DNA of 64,000 nucleotides from Guyanagaster necrorhizus (GCF_019112545.1 NW_025064904.1:372001-436000), one strand, 5' to 3'; positions 34,952 through 47,982 are shown, counted from the first letter of the stretch. A program made the numbers and translations. The notes: generated from the letters alone by a model not told the origin.

Positions 34952-35424
34952 TGTTAAGCCCAAATGACACATGACCTGAATATGTGATAAACTGATATTG
35001 TCTCACACTTCAGACAGATGACATCAGAGTTCACTTGATGTGCTATATGGCTTTGTGTCTCAAGGCCTTTAGACTGGCTTGAGATAAGATGGTAGAAGAA
35101 TAAACTTTAGCTCAAAGCTGAGGATATTACAGCAAGAGCTACACTACTTATATACCAGTCATCATCCATTCTATAGATATAACTACCTAATTGTGCATCC
35201 TAGCATTATAAAGCATTTTGTTCAGTGTCATAAAGCTACCTACAAAAGAGTATTGTCTGTTGTTGAGTGATTACCATTGTGTTAAAGGATAATGACCAAC
35301 TAGACATTGTTATGATGACTAAAGCCTGTCACATGGTCCTAAGCACTAGTCTAAGCACTCTGACTAATCAAAGATAGAGGTCAATCCCTTAAATAAAAGA
35401 TAAAAATGAGAAAAAATCATAATA
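34952..35424 (-). repeat. Element G: 3' LTR
   Basis: 473 bases, minus strand. The start reads TATTATGATT (decayed) at 35424 and the end is GCTTAACA at 34952. The same length as C's 3' LTR and of closely similar sequence. Confidence 0.92.
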
Positions 35425-35455
35425 TTACTCTCTCCTTAAGACCATCATTCTGATG

Positions 35456-38400
35456 GCTAATTTAGAGATAAGTTGTAGTGTCCAAGAGCAGATTCATAGG
35501 ATTCATAAAGACATTGAATGATAAATTATCAGTTTAATATCTGTTTATAGTCATGTATTATATCATTGGCATTTATATGCTATTTGTTGATCTATTGGTT
35601 TGATTCAGGTCTGTAACTCTTTCAGCTGACTAGATAGTCAACTGTAGTGGTCATTCCACTGCCTTTCACCTTGATTTTTCATAATTTATGGTCCAATACT
35701 TGGTTGACTTCATAATGTTCTTTGTTATCAATTAAGTCTGATAGTGGAGGCAGTGGTCATTCCTGATTTGAAAATGCCAGTGCAATATATGGTGTCAATA
35801 ATATTTTATTAAAGATGTTGTATATCTTCTAAATTGCTGAAAGTCATAGTCTATAGGCAGATTTGCTGATTTTAGTGAAGATTGAGAATGAGCTTATATA
35901 TTTGTTGGTGAGTTTTTGTTTTGGGCATGAGAGGTGAGGATTTGTTGTATCCAGCCAAACCTTGTCATTGACTGAATACTTGTGAGTAGCATGATGGTGT
36001 TTATCATACTGCTTTTTTATTGTGTTTGCAGTCTTTTCAAGGGCTGCTTTGGTTTCATCATGGATTTTTGCTATGACTATGGCAAAGTCAGTGAATGTGA
36101 GTGTTGTAGTATGGTGTTGTTTGATCTGGATGACATTAGGATGTCATCTATGATTGACAAAAAATAGCATCTTGCTGGTGGCTAAATGAACTCAGTTGTT
36201 ATGTTGAAAGGCAGTAAAAGCCAGCTATTCTACCCAGTCATCCTGTCAGTAGTTGATGAAGAGGCAGAGATATTTCTCCACCTTCTGATTGGCCCATTCT
36301 GTTTGGCTATCTGTTTGTGGGTGGTAGGCAGTTGATGCATTTCATTTGATGTTTAGGAGGTGATATAAGTCATTCAGAAACTTGAATATGAATTGTGGTC
36401 TCCTGTCTGAGATTATGACTTGGGGCATATTGTATTTGGCATATACTTTGTTGTGTAGAATCTTTGCCCACCTCTTGGAGGTTAATTCTGTCAAACAAGC
36501 AATTGGAATAATTGCCTTAGAGAATCAATCAACTATGATAATAATAGCATCATAGCCATTACAGTCTGGCAATCCAGTAATCATGTCTACTAAAATGTGG
36601 GTCCATGGTGATGATGGAACCTCATTCAGATGGAGCAGTGCCACCTATAGCTGTGTTAAGGATTTATTCTGCTAGCAAGCTTTGCATGCTTTGATGTATT
36701 GTGTAATGTTATTGCCTATCTTAGGCCACTAATATTTCTGTAAGATGAGTTTCTTGGTCTTGGTGATGCTTGGGTGACTGGCAGTTGTATAATCATAACA
36801 TATGGTGATGATCTCACTATGAAGACCTTAGTCTCTGAGAATATAGATTTATTCATCATAGTGGATCATTCCTTCTTCCTTCATCATTTCACACTTATGG
36901 TTGAGAGATGAGGCTACACATTGATCCCACTTCTTTGTATCTCTTGTTTCACTCTTGATCTGCTCATGGATCTCCTCCTCAGTCAGCATTATTATCATCC
37001 AGAAGTGTTTGAGCTTTAATAATGTGACCCCATCATTATCACTTCCTCTTTGATCATGATCAGCCTGTTGGCTGAGAAGATTGGCTTTCTTGTTTGCTGC
37101 ACCTGCTTTGTGATGCAGTGTATATTGATACTGGCTGAGTTCAGTTACCCATCTGGCTTGTCAGCAGTTCAGTTTTTGTGGCTGTCAGAAGTATTGTAGG
37201 TTTTGATAATTTGTTCAGATCTCAAAGACTTCAATAGCACTGATCAAATAATGTTGTCATTTTTCTAAGGCAAGCATTATAGCAAGTAACTTCTTGTCAT
37301 ATATTTTATAGTTGTGTTTCATAATAGTTAGAGCTTTGGAGAGGAATGCAACTAGACACCATCAGCCATTCTGTTCTTAGGAGAGAACAGTGCCAATGGC
37401 ACCTTTGCTCAAGTCAGCCTCAACATGGAATTTTCTATTCTGTGTCAGGATGGCCAGGACCATGTCTTCTGCTAGTTATCATTTGAGATCATTAAATGCT
37501 GATTGTTGAGACAGGCCTCAGATCTATAGGGTGTTGTCAATTAATTGGGTCATGGGATGGACTATCTTGCTGTAGTCCTGAATGAAGCATTGGTAGAAGT
37601 TGGTGAAGCCTAGAAAGGATTGTAGCTTCTTTTTTTTGATGAGCTCAGGCTACTCTGTTACCTCTGCCATCTTGATTGGGTCCATCTTGATACTGCCTTT
37701 ACTGATAATAACTCCAAGATACTCAGTCTTGAGTATCTCAAACTTGCACTTTTCTGCTTTGAGAAATAATTTGTGCTTCCTCATAAGAGCTAATACTTAT
37801 CATACTAGCTGTCAGTGTTCCTCCTTAGTCTTGGATATGATAAGGATATCATCTGAATAGATCATGACCTTTCCAGTGGTGATAAGATCCTTGAATATAT
37901 TGTTCATCATCTATTGAAAGATTGCCAGTGAATTGGTAAGTCCGAAAAACATAACTGTGAGCTTGAACAGTCCCCAGTTAGTATGAAAGGCAGTCTTTCA
38001 TTCATCACCTTTCTTAATTTGTATATTGTTATAGCCCCAATGGACATCCAGTTTAATGTAGTACCAGGTGCCATGAAGCTTGTCCATGAGTTTGGAGATC
38101 AGTGGAAGCAGGTAATGATTTTTGATTATCATCTCATTGAGCTTCTGATAATCTTGTACTAGTCAGAGTTTTCCATCCTTCTTCTTGACAAAGAAGAAGG
38201 GGGAGGCCATCAGAGACTTCAATGGTCAGATTCATTCACTAGAGAGATTCTCATCTAGAAACTTGTTGAGTTTTTGCTGCTTGTTGTTGCCAAGAGGATA
38301 AGTTTTGTAATCCAGATTGATATTGGTGTTAGAGATTAATTTAATAGTGTGGTCCCATGGCTTTAGAGCTGGCAGCTCATCAAAGCTTTCTTTTTTGAAT

Positions 38401-39424
38401 AGATCATGGTAATCTTGTGCTCACTTAGGTACCATCTCTTCAAATATTTTTTCTGCTTTATCCACATTAGCTTTTGCTGCCAAATTATTGGCATGATGCA
38501 TAGCATGAATGTGTATAGCCTTTTGCAGATCTATGGCAAGAATCATCTCACTGTCTTCTATCTCTTCATCCCACTGATCTTCTAGATCCTCATTGGGCAA
38601 TTTGAATGGAATCTTCTGACAGCAGTATCTGGTGAATATGATTTGTCTGGTTTTCTAATTGATGAGCAGGTTGTGGCAGATGAGCCAGTCATGACCAAGG
38701 AAGATTTTTTGGTCCCAAGGTCAGTTACTGCCAGGTTGATCCATTTGGAATGATCACTGATTATGAGCCTGAGTTTGATGAATTCAGTAATTGAACTGGC
38801 TCAATTCTTTGTTCTATCCACATTATAAACTGGAATTGGGGCTGCAGTGGCCCAAGTGAGCAACTTGTGCTTGGTGATGAAAGCATAGTTAATGGAGCTA
38901 CCAGTGCAGCTGCTATCAATTAAAGCAGTCACTGCATGAATACTTCAAGATGTGAGCATCTCAATTTGGACCTTGGCTAGAAGATCTTGACCCAGAGTTT
39001 TGAACCATCAAATGAACTTCCATAGTCTCTGAAGCTCATTGAGTCATTCCAGGGCTCAACAGCATTCAGCCTTTTTCATTCCTTTGATTATATTGTCAAT
39101 GACTTCTTTAGCTTGGGTTTTATGAACCCAGTTTCTGAGCACTGTCTTTGCTGTTGCTTTGTCCTTTGCATCCTTGATAGCTCACTAAGTCCATTCAGTA
39201 TCAAATAGCTTGAGCCAGCCAATGAGACTCTCTGCCCCTGTTCAGCTCATAGGCATTTGAGTCTGTTTCTTAGGTGATTCTGGTTTTTGAGTGGTAATGT
39301 CAGATATATTCAAATGCACACATAATTTAGACATAGGTAGTACTACAGAGATAGTATCAGTCCATCCAGCATCTGTATGTGACACACCACTCATTATCTT
39401 GGCTGAGTCAATGGAATCGCTCAT
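35456..39424 (-). pseudogene. pol: Element G: pol
   Basis: The frame starts at a true ATG (39424-39422) that overlaps the gag TGA as ATGA (MSDSIDSAKIMS). Protease about 38950-38700 (decayed). RT about 38230-37560, with the catalytic box at 37859-37848 reading YSDD. RNase H about 37440-37090. Integrase HHCC about 36810-36660, core about 36610-36300 (VDMITGLPDCNGYDA; ISDRRPQF; WANQKVEKYL, where the E position has changed). Chromodomain about 35760-35600. Ends in TAG 35458-35456. Many stops. Confidence 0.86.
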
Positions 39425-42400
39425 TGCTCAGTCCTATTTTTTTACCTCCTCAACCTTTGTCTCTGGTCTGAGACTCTCCTCTTTCTTCTGTAGCTCAGTG
39501 ATCAAAGTCTTAAGATCTTCCTAAGTGTGTTTGTTCTTCTTCTGAGGATAATCTTGTGTTATGTGACCTTTCTGACCACAGTTAAAGCATTTCCCCTCCT
39601 TCTTGAGCCAATCCATATCTATTGGCTTACTTGTTCCAGTAAATATTATGCTTGTACTGGTTTTCTTCTTGCTATATGAGGAAGTTAGAGCTGAACCACT
39701 GAGCTTAGCAGATATGGTTGAGTTCAAAGGGGCTGTCTTGGCTCTCTGCCCCTGATGTTTCTATCCCCCTGTGGACAGAGTGATTTGTTTGGCCTTCTGC
39801 TGCTGTCATTCTCTGTACATTGTGATGATGTGTTCCTTCCATACATTGTATCCCTTCAGGATATTCTGACCAAGATCTGAGATGATCTTGAGATAGGAGG
39901 ACAGAGCCCCCATCTTCATATATTTCACCATCTGACCTGTGTCTGCAATATTGTCTCAGACTCCAGCAAGTTTGCTAAGTCATTCCAGCTCATTGAAGTA
40001 CTTGATGGCCAGCTTGTTGGCTATCTTATACTCCTTCATCTTCTACTTATACACCTCCTATAGAGCTGGATCCATGAACTTGTCAATGATCATTTGTTTG
40101 AGTACCAGCCACAAAAGCATTTGATGATGTTGCCATATAGTTGACCAGAAAGTGGAGACAAGAAGTATCCACCATGTTTTTGTCTTGTCTTCTATGTGGG
40201 TCATAGCAAATGTGACTTTATATATGTTGAGCAGAAAATATGAGGCAAAGACTTGAAAGTACTGATCACAGTCTATAAGAAATCAATCAATATCCTCAGA
40301 GGCACTTTGGAACAACCAAGGTTCTCATATAAGGATTGGTTTGATATTGAGGATGGTGGCATCACTCACCAGGATAGTCATTGGATTTGAGATCCTGCTA
40401 AATAGCAGGATGGTCCAAGACATTGGGAGTCCTGGGAAGGAATGAAGGGAGTTGTCATCAGCCATAGGACTTTCCAGCAGTGGAACCTTTTTGCATACTA
40501 TATGCCCATTTTGGATAGTAAATCCTAACTTGAATGCTTCAGAGTCATCTTCAGTGGGAGGAGGTGCTTCAGAGGCCTTCCTACTTTTACTGCCTTTAGC
40601 TTCATCAAGTGGTGGTTGCTCAGCAAAGGATCATCACATTGGCTGTGTCCACAGATTCTGATATGGGTTCCTGAGCTAGAGTTGGCTTTGTGTAAGCTGA
40701 AATACTGTGCTGCAAATAGCAGAGATTGCAAATATATATCATGATAATTTGCTTCAGATTAATGGAGCTATATAGATGGCTCAGCTTGGCACCATGCTTG
40801 GTATCTACAGCATAGGTTCAATGTTGAATCTTGACTTATACACTAGCAACAGTGCTAATTGGTGTCCTAAATATTTTTCATTATAAATAAGAATAGCCTG
40901 CTTGGTAGCTGCATGTTGAATAATATCCACATACTTGACCTTGTTGGCAGCAGTATACTTTAATCCCATAAGCAACATCAACCAGATGTCATCCTTCTAT
41001 AGAGTGGCTGCACCCTCCTAGTACAGCCATAAAAATTCCCTCTGATGCTCCTCCTGCACCTTCCTTGCCAATTCTTCTTCCATTGGGCATTTCATGAATA
41101 TGCTCTCCTACTCAGAGAGAGGGTTCTCCTTCCTACCATCCTCCTTGACCTTAGTCTCAGTTCTCTCAGTGAGAGAATTGTTGTCAAGTGGGTCATAGGC
41201 TTTCAGGTCAGCCAGGCTGCTGCTGCTGCTGCTGGATGCTAAGTCCAATATCATCTGGTCTAGGGTGAGGAGAAGGCTCTTGTCTTCTTCACTGCTTCTC
41301 AAGGGCCTTGATTTTTGCTGCTTCCACTGTCACTGCTCTGTAATATCTGCAGAAGTTTCTGTAGAAGTAGGATCAGAGGAAGAGAAATGCGAGATGTTCA
41401 TCCAGGATCTACTTGAGGTCACCAGTGGAGTCAATGTGCTCTTCATCACTCCCAAGATCCCCTTCATGAGAAGGTAGGTCTCCATCCCAGCCTGGAATAT
41501 CATCAGTTTTGGCAATGGAATTGATCCTGTATAATAACAGGTGGTTATTATCAAGATCAAGTGATGCTCATTAGTGAATGTCATTCATATAGACAATGCC
41601 TTCAGAGAATACTGCCTATAGGTCAGACTCAGATATGGTGAGAGTGCTGAGCTTCCAGAATGAGAAAGGGGAATCAATAAGAGTGTAATCAATGGTGGAG
41701 GTTCTAAGGCTCTCTGAGCCTCTCCTCCAATCGGCTCTTTCTCAAGCTCAGAGGTATTACCCAAAGAGGGCATCCTTTCAAGCTGTCTCATACTTGATTT
41801 GTGCCTGCTCCTAAACATACTCAGCAAGAGTGTCAGTATGTTGAACTTCATCCTCTGGGGAGAGAACTGAGTCAGTTGGTTGTATCAGGCTTGATGAGCC
41901 TGGTATGCTTCTTGCTCAGTGAGCCTCATGGCATCCTTTGTGCTACTCCAGTCAGTCTGCTTCTCTGGTGGCTGCTTGCTAGTATCTTTCTTCTTCCTCA
42001 TAGTTATATACATAGAATGAGTCATCTGTTCTGATGACCCCAGTCCTGTTCCTCTCACTGTCAGTACTTGTGTTTCTAATGTATAGCTCAGCAGAGATAT
42101 TCTCCTCACTTTCTGTTAGTGTTGCATATAGGAATCCATGGTTGCTGTTAGATAGGGAACTTCTGTTCTCTCAAGCCACCCTAAGGGCATCAAGGGAGTC
42201 TTTGGCATGGCATCCAATGCCAGATTCAGAGGGTACTATTGAGGGGATGGCCCTTATTATAGGAATGTAGCTAGGGACATCCTGACACTTGACTCATAGA
42301 ATGAGTATATCAGATCTGGGTCCTTGAAACCCTGTAGCTCAAGGGTTTTCAGCATCTCAGACGATTGCCATTGAGGGTCACAGCAGATATCAGTGTTCTT

Positions 42401-42713
42401 CTTCTTCCCTAGGACACTCTTCAGGCATGTCTCTAGAGATGGTTTCAGATATAGTTTCTTCCATAGGCTGGAAGGACTGTCAGACAGAGGGAGGGATGTT
42501 GTAGAGGGGGAGATTGAGAGTGATATTTCACAGAATATATCAGATATGCTGAAATTCTTGATAGTGATAGATGGCTCAGACAGTGATTGATTGATGTTCA
42601 TAGCATAGCTGTATGATCACCAATAATCCTATCAATGTTCTGATGATGGAAGCAAGGAGTTTGAAGAATTCATGAGTAAAATTTGGGTCAGAGAGGTTGA
42701 GTGCAAGAGGCAT
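39421..42713 (-). pseudogene. gag: Element G: gag
   Basis: ATG at 42713 with the conserved start MPLALNLSDPNF and hydrophobic helix (FFKLLASIIRTLIGLL). A second frame (42601-42257) carries LGKKKNTDICCDPQW and LKTLELQGFKDPD, matching A and C. The capsid-like part is near 40270-39830. The knuckle at about 39592-39554 reads CFNCGQKGHITQDY, with the last Cys changed to Tyr. It ends at TGA 39423-39421. Confidence 0.8.
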
Positions 42714-42769
42714 TCAGTTTCTCAGCACAATTAGGTTTGAGAAAGAAAAGCTAGAAGCTTCAAGCTAAT

Positions 42770-43234
42770 TGTTAAGTCCAAATGACATGTGACCTGAACA
42801 CATGATAAACTGGTGCTGTCTCACACTTTGAACAGATGACATCAGAGTTCACTTGATGTGCTATGTGGCTTTGTGTCTCAAGGTCTGGCTTAAGATAAGA
42901 TGGTAGAAGAATAAACTTTAGCTCAAAGCTGAGGATATTACAGCAAGGGCTATACTACTTATATACTAGTCATCATCCATTCTATAGATATAACTACCTA
43001 ATTGTGCATCCTGGCATTATAAAGTATTTTGTCCAGTGTCATGAAGCTACCTACAAAAGGGTATTGTCTGTTGTTGAGTGGTTACTATTGTGTTGAAGAA
43101 TAATGACCAACTAGGCATTGTTATGATGACTAAGCCTATCTCATGATTCTAAGCACTAGACTAAGTGATCTGACTAATCAAAGATAGAGGTCAATTCCTC
43201 AAATAAAAAATAGAAATAAGAAAAAATCATAACA
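42770..43234 (-). repeat. Element G: 5' LTR
   Basis: 465 bases on the minus strand, TGTTATGATT at 43234 down to CTTAACA at 42770. The next bases downward (ATTAGCTTGAAGC) are the self-priming site. Confidence 0.92.
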
Positions 43235-43239
43235 CTCTT

Positions 43240-43405
43240 CCTCTCAGTGGTCTATTAATGAATCCAACATCCTTTGGTTTGAAGATCACATTTATATCTC
43301 AGACTCTGATAATCTCCATCTCCATATACTACAGAACAATCATGACCATATTTTGACAGACCACTTTGGTCAAAACCAGACATTGGAACTAGTCCAGCAG
43401 AACTA
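43240..43405 (+). pseudogene. pol: Element F: pol, integrase zinc-binding region
   Basis: A short piece of F between G and the solo LTR. It encodes a translation resembling the B segment around ILHFEGHIYV and the HHCC domain (NNHDHI, DHFGQN). The ends AACTA (43401-43405 and 43934-43938) are the solo LTR's TSD. Confidence 0.8.
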
Positions 43406-43933
43406 TGTTAAGCCCAAATTCCACATGACCAATAGCACATGATAAACTAATAGAATCTCACACTTTGGGTTAACTATTAGAGTTCACTTAATGCACTATC
43501 AGAGTTATGAGTCAAGGCATTTGCAAGTTGCTTGAGAGTAGATGATGAAGAATAAACTTTAGCTCAAAGCTGGGGTATTACAGCAAGAGCTAAGCTACTT
43601 AAATACTGTTCTGTTATCTGACTATTAATAGATGTTCACAAAAGATATTGTCTGCCATGAAGCTGTTACCCCTGTGGTTGCCAGGTTTTCCACAAAAGCT
43701 GTTGTCTTGCTGTTGTGCTGTTACTGCTGCACCACTGTTGCTTAACAAAAGGAGTATTGTCTCTCTCTTCACAGCACACAGCAGTGTGCTAAGACAATGA
43801 TCAACTGGGTTGCTGAGCTAAGCCTTTCCACAGTCCTAAGCACTGGTCTAAGCACCCTGACTAAGCAGAAATAGGGGTCAATCCTGGATGAATCAAGGAA
43901 AAGAAAATAGGAAAAATAGGAAAAATCATAACA
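43406..43933 (-). repeat. Solo family-1 LTR in F
   Basis: A 528-base LTR of the element-A type in minus orientation with no internal region. The perfect TSD AACTA on both sides shows it is a solo LTR left by recombination of a full element. F's integrase reads through once it is removed. Confidence 0.95.
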
Positions 43934-43938
43934 AACTA

Positions 43939-45175
43939 TATCTGGCCAAAGATGTATGAATATATTCAACACTATGTTAAGTCCTGCACAGTTTGTGGAT
44001 GCAATAAGACACTTAGACACTGCTCCTATGGGTTACTCAAATCTCTGCCAGTTCCTGAATGGCTATGAGATTCTATTTTCATGAACTTCATTGAACAACT
44101 ATCAGACTCCAATGGATTTACCACCATCTTAGTAGTTATAGACTGAGCTAGCAAGCAAGCCATCTTCATCTCCACTCATGACACTATTAACTTCATGGAG
44201 CTCACTCAACTTTTCTTTATCTATGTATTCTCCAAACATGGGATACCCAGTCATATCATATCTGATCACAGTTTTAAATTTGTTTCTCAATTTACTCATG
44301 CCTTAGTCTTAGCTCTTGACATAGAACTCCACCTTACTTCTGGTTATCATCTGGAGGCTGATAGACAAACTGAACAGGCAAACCAAACTCTAGAATAATA
44401 TACCTGCATTTACTGCTCCTACTAGCAGGACAACTGGAACATCCTCTTATCTATTGCTGAATTTGCCTACAACAATGCCCCTAATATGTCCACTGGAATT
44501 TTCCTATTTTTTACTAACAAGAGTTACCACCTCAACATCACTGTTCACCCTGAAAGAGACATTGCCTCTGCTTGAGCCTAAGACTTTGCAGTCAATCTTG
44601 ACAAACTTCATCAAATACTGAAAGATAAAATTTCTGAAGCTCAGTCTCACTACAAGATCCAAGCAGACAAGCATCAGATTCCAGCACTTCTGTTCACAGT
44701 AGGGGACAAGGTCTATCTCAGTTCCCAATATATCAAAACCATCTGCCTAACTAGAAAATTCTCAGAGAAATACCTTAGTCCTTTTGAAATTATAACCCAA
44801 CCTAATACTCACTCCTTTACTCTGAGGCTTCCACTAGATCTCTGGTCCATTCACCCCATCTTCTATGTGTCACAATTGGAATCTGTAGAAGAAAACACCA
44901 TTTCTAACTGAATTCAACCATCACTGCCTCCAGTTGAAGTCAATAAAGAAGAATATTTTGAAATAGCCCAAATCCTTGACTCTAAACTGGACTGCCAGTT
45001 CTGCTGCCCACTGCTGTACAAAATCCAGTGGCTAGGCTACAAAAGTACCAATGAAGAGTTTGCTTGGTTACCAGCCTCTGAGTTCTCTGCCAATGAATTT
45101 ATTAAAGAATTCCACCATCAATACTCAGGCAAACCAGGACTCTTATCCAAAGTCACTCAATCATTCTGTTCTTAA
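43939..45175 (+). pseudogene. pol: Element F: pol, integrase core to C-terminus
   Basis: Rest of HHCC (CTVCGCNK), DDE core (MNFIEQLSDSNG; ISDHSFKFVSQ; ADRQTEQANQTLE, E kept), then an integrase C-terminal domain (about 44640-44900) and a chromodomain-like segment (about 44940-45130, YKIQWLGYKSTNEEF). Stop TAA 45173-45175, as in B. It converges with the antisense gene, 174 bases apart. Confidence 0.86.
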
Positions 45176-45349
45176 TACAATATTACTCCAGAGGCCACTG
45201 GAGCCCCACCTTACTATTTCAATTCTAATCACTGAATACTATTTTAATCACCTCTTTTACACTTTTAAAAGTCAAAATCTTATATTTATATTTTTTTTCT
45301 CCACTACCAACATCCAACACCTTTTCTATATATATTTTGTACAAAATCT

Positions 45350-46685
45350 TTACAAGAAAGCAGAATCTGATGGGCCTGCACCAGAATCAGAACTCTTCCT
45401 CCATCTTTTCAACTCCTTTATATCCTCATCCAGCCCCTTCAATATTGCCTCCTGCAGATCTTCCATCTCCTGATCCTTCTCATCCTTGAAAAGCAGACAA
45501 GCCTTCTTTTAGGCCTCCAACTCAGACTCCAAAAACAACTTCAAGGAAGATGATATATCATCTGACCTGTAATCATCCTGGAGACCCACTACAGTACTGC
45601 AGACATCCACCACCTCATCTGCCAACTTATCCACACAATGCATCAACTTGTGTATTAACTTCAAAAGCTGGTGGAGACCAGTAGAGACCTCTACACTGCT
45701 GATCATCTCACTTGCAGTGATGCCCTTGTTAAACAAACAGGCAGTTTTCTTGATCTTGCAGTGAGAGCAAGTCTGCTCACAACCAGTGCCTTCAGTTATC
45801 AGTCATGCATAACACTGTGCACCATCTTAATGACAGTGCACACAACTCCCTGAAAACAAAAGCTAAGTCAAACCACACAAGAAAACCAAAACACTTACTT
45901 TCATCATCCAACAACTCTTCACCCTCTGCTGGTCCTGCAACTTCCAACTTTGCCTGCTTTTTGGAACTAGCAACTACCTCTGTCCCACTGCCATTCACTA
46001 CACTCCTCAATCTGAACTTGTATTTACAGCTTTTTCCCACTGGATCTGCTGCTCTCCTCTTCCTCTCTCATACTCTCTTCCTCCTCTCCAGGATCCCCTC
46101 AGATTCTTCTGACTCATTATCCCTCTTGGTTCCTTTGTCCTGCTCATTATTGGACTCCAGAGGTGTATGACCAGTCACTCTCTTGAAGCAAAGATCAGAA
46201 CTAGGACCAAACTGTTCTGCCAGCACTTGATACAGACAAAAATCAATAGCCTCCATGAGAGTCATTTGCAATCCATCCTCTGTAACTATCCTCTTCTGCT
46301 CTACCTCTGAGGCTGAAGCTCTCACTATGGCCTCTGTGGCCTCTCTCTCTTCAGTCTTCCTTTAAGCTGCCTCTCTCAATGCCTTCTCTGTCTCCTTCAC
46401 CTATCTCTCTACTATCTATCAGACCTCCTCCCTCTTCTTCTCTAATCCCTCTTACTGCTTCTTTCTTTATGCCTCCTAGGCCACATAGTCTGCCTGGACC
46501 TTCTCCTCTCTCTCTTGCTTCTTTTTCCACTTTAAGTGGACTCCTATAGTCTCTGCATACTCTTTCTCTATAGTCTGCCATTTCAGATAAAATAATTTCT
46601 TGGCCTCTTCAGAGCTATTGGGGATGGGTTCTCTCACCAAAGGCTTGGGAATATGTGAGCAACAATATGCAGTTGGAGGTGACAT
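45350..46685 (-). pseudogene. Element F: antisense intron-containing gene with Zn(II)2Cys6-like cluster
   Basis: Second copy of the gene seen in B, again between pol and the 3' LTR on the strand opposite pol. Exon 1 is 46685-45899, the intron 45898-45850 and exon 2 45849-45350, together 429 codons including the stop. The ATG, intron position, intron length and stop region all correspond to B. Conserved parts: EEAKKLF near the N-terminus, Glu/Lys/Arg coiled coil, TEDGLQMT.MEAIDF, a Lys/Arg patch, and CX2CX6C-X14-CX2CX6C at 45844-45737 (about residues 265-300) with all six Cys kept, then DELADEVVDVCSTV-like helices. Stops interrupt both exons, including a TGA in the cluster shared with B. It looks like a captured host-type gene of unknown function; DNA or chromatin binding is inferred only from the cluster. 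Confidence 0.75.
45850..45898 (-). other. Intron of the antisense gene in element F
   Basis: 49 bases, GTAAGTG to TTTTCAG, with a TTTGAC branch-like site. The length and codon position are the same as at 3867-3915. Its removal restores the frame into the cysteine cluster. Confidence 0.75.
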
Positions 46686-46800
46686 AGTTAGGGTAATAGT
46701 GGTGGTATCTGATCAAGTTGCAAAAAATTCCCATAGCCACCAACAATCTTCTATGTGGCCTCACTGGCCATTAGGATCTGCACTCTTCAGAGCAAGAATG

Positions 46801-46815
46801 CTAATGGGGGGATAC
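46801..46815 (+). promoter_or_regulatory. Element F: polypurine tract
   Basis: A G-rich run (TGGGGGGATAC) abuts the 3' LTR, as expected for the plus-strand primer. In B the equivalent run, just above 2983 on the minus strand, reads AAGGAGGGGATAC. Confidence 0.6.
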
Positions 46816-47314
46816 TGTTATGTGCATGCCACCAGCCTCCATATCACTTCAACCAACCATGGATTCAATCATAGAAACCCATCAGACTCTAGCCACTCTC
46901 TATTACCTATTAATTTTATTTTCACCATTATCATTTCACATCTGTATTTTACATTGTAATATCTAGACTCTGAACTCAGTAGTGAATATTGACATTGGAA
47001 CCCAATAGAATCTGACTTGGAATTAGCTACCATTAGTATATAAAGCCATGTGTAACTATTGTAACTACTCAGTTCAAATATCAACTTGAATAGCCCTATA
47101 CACTTTATACTTACTTCAACTCCTCCTTCCTCATCCATCAGATTCCACTCTGAAGGGTGCTCCTCTTCACTTCTCTAACAGAACTCTGTTCTGTCTATCC
47201 AAATCCTTGAGCTCTAACTCAAAGGTAATATTGCCAATAGCTTTATTGATGCCCATGCACTCCATCAGTCTCTATGCATGCACTCAAACCCACTTGATTG
47301 GCACATTCCTAACA
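46816..47314 (+). repeat. Element F: 3' LTR
   Basis: 499 bases, the same length as the 5' LTR, TGTTATGTGCATGC to TTCCTAACA, followed by TSD ATAAA. Confidence 0.94.
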
Positions 47315-47319
47315 ATAAA

Positions 47320-47518
47320 GAACATTATAAAATTGAACAATTTCTTAATCATAAATTACAAAAAATCAAAGTAAAGAATGGAGGAATGATGACAACTATC
47401 GACTACTTAGTCAGCTGAAAGGGCTACAGACTGAAATCTAACCAATAGATCAATTATGAATTATCCCTTAATAAAGCTATCAGGATGATGGTCTTAAGAA
47501 GAGGGTAATGTTACAATT
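47320..47518 (+). pseudogene. pol: Element E: chromodomain end of pol, 3' box and purine tract
   Basis: Continuation of E after F: HYKIEQFLNHKL, then TIDYLVS.KGY, the chromodomain, in decayed form. It is followed by the conserved GGATGATGGTCTTAAG block and AAGAGGGTAA before the LTR. Confidence 0.8.
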
Positions 47519-47978
47519 TTTCTATCTTACTCTTTCTTTTTTACAAAATAATCTCTATCTTGCTTAGTCAGAGTGCCAAACCCAGCACTTAGGACTATGA
47601 GACCAAGCTTAACTATCACAACAAGCCCAATCAGTTATTGTCTTTCAATATAACAATGTTATCTGATAATGCACAATAAACCTTTTATGTATGGTAACAA
47701 TGCCCAAGGACAAAGAGCACAAAGAACACAACAGAACATAATAAGTAGGGATATATTTATCTTTCCCATATATAGTATATAAGACTGCTCACTCTTGCTG
47801 ATAAAACTCAGCTTTGAGCTAAAGTTTATCTTTATACTATTCTATCCTCAAGCTAATTCTAAGGTCTTGACATATTCTGACTAATATTCATAATAAGTGA
47901 ACTCTGACATTCCACTCAAAGTGCAAAGTGATGTCAGTTTATCACATATTTATAGTCATGTGCAGCTTGAGTCTAACA
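47519..47978 (+). repeat. Element E: 3' LTR
   Basis: 460 bases, TGTTACAATT to GTCTAACA. Same subfamily as the LTRs of H and J. The following base (47979) resumes the pol start of H, so E sits in H. Its 5' LTR is not in the window. Confidence 0.9.
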
Positions 47979-47982
47979 ACCA

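Larger units (their letters stand above)
34952..43234 (-). mobile_element. Element G: family-1 Ty3/gypsy retrotransposon in F (minus)
   Basis: The 8283-base full-length copy has LTRs 34952-35424 and 42770-43234. Flanks CTCCC (34947-34951) and CTCTT (43235-43239) both derive from one 5-base site, as B's uninterrupted sequence shows (CTCCT). Gag and pol occupy 42713-35456 on the minus strand. Confidence 0.94.
30547..47314 (+). mobile_element. Element F: family-2 Ty3/gypsy retrotransposon in E
   Basis: LTRs of 499 bases each (30547-31045, 46816-47314). TSD ATGAA (30542-30546) against ATAAA (47315-47319), one transition. Order: LTR, self-priming site, gag-pol, antisense gene, purine tract, LTR. 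It is interrupted by G (TSD CTCCC/CTCTT) and by a solo LTR (TSD AACTA). Without them it is about 7.9 kb. Confidence 0.95.

Noticed and set aside
37600..37860. 86-codon frame on the plus strand, with relatives at 25041-25298, 54395-54619 and 14894-15154 on minus
   Set aside because: It recurs opposite the RT region in every family-1 copy, so it is the antisense shadow of a conserved RT sequence.
46600..46959. 119-codon plus-strand frame at the end of F
   Set aside because: It runs from the non-coding leader of the antisense gene into the LTR and has no counterpart in B.
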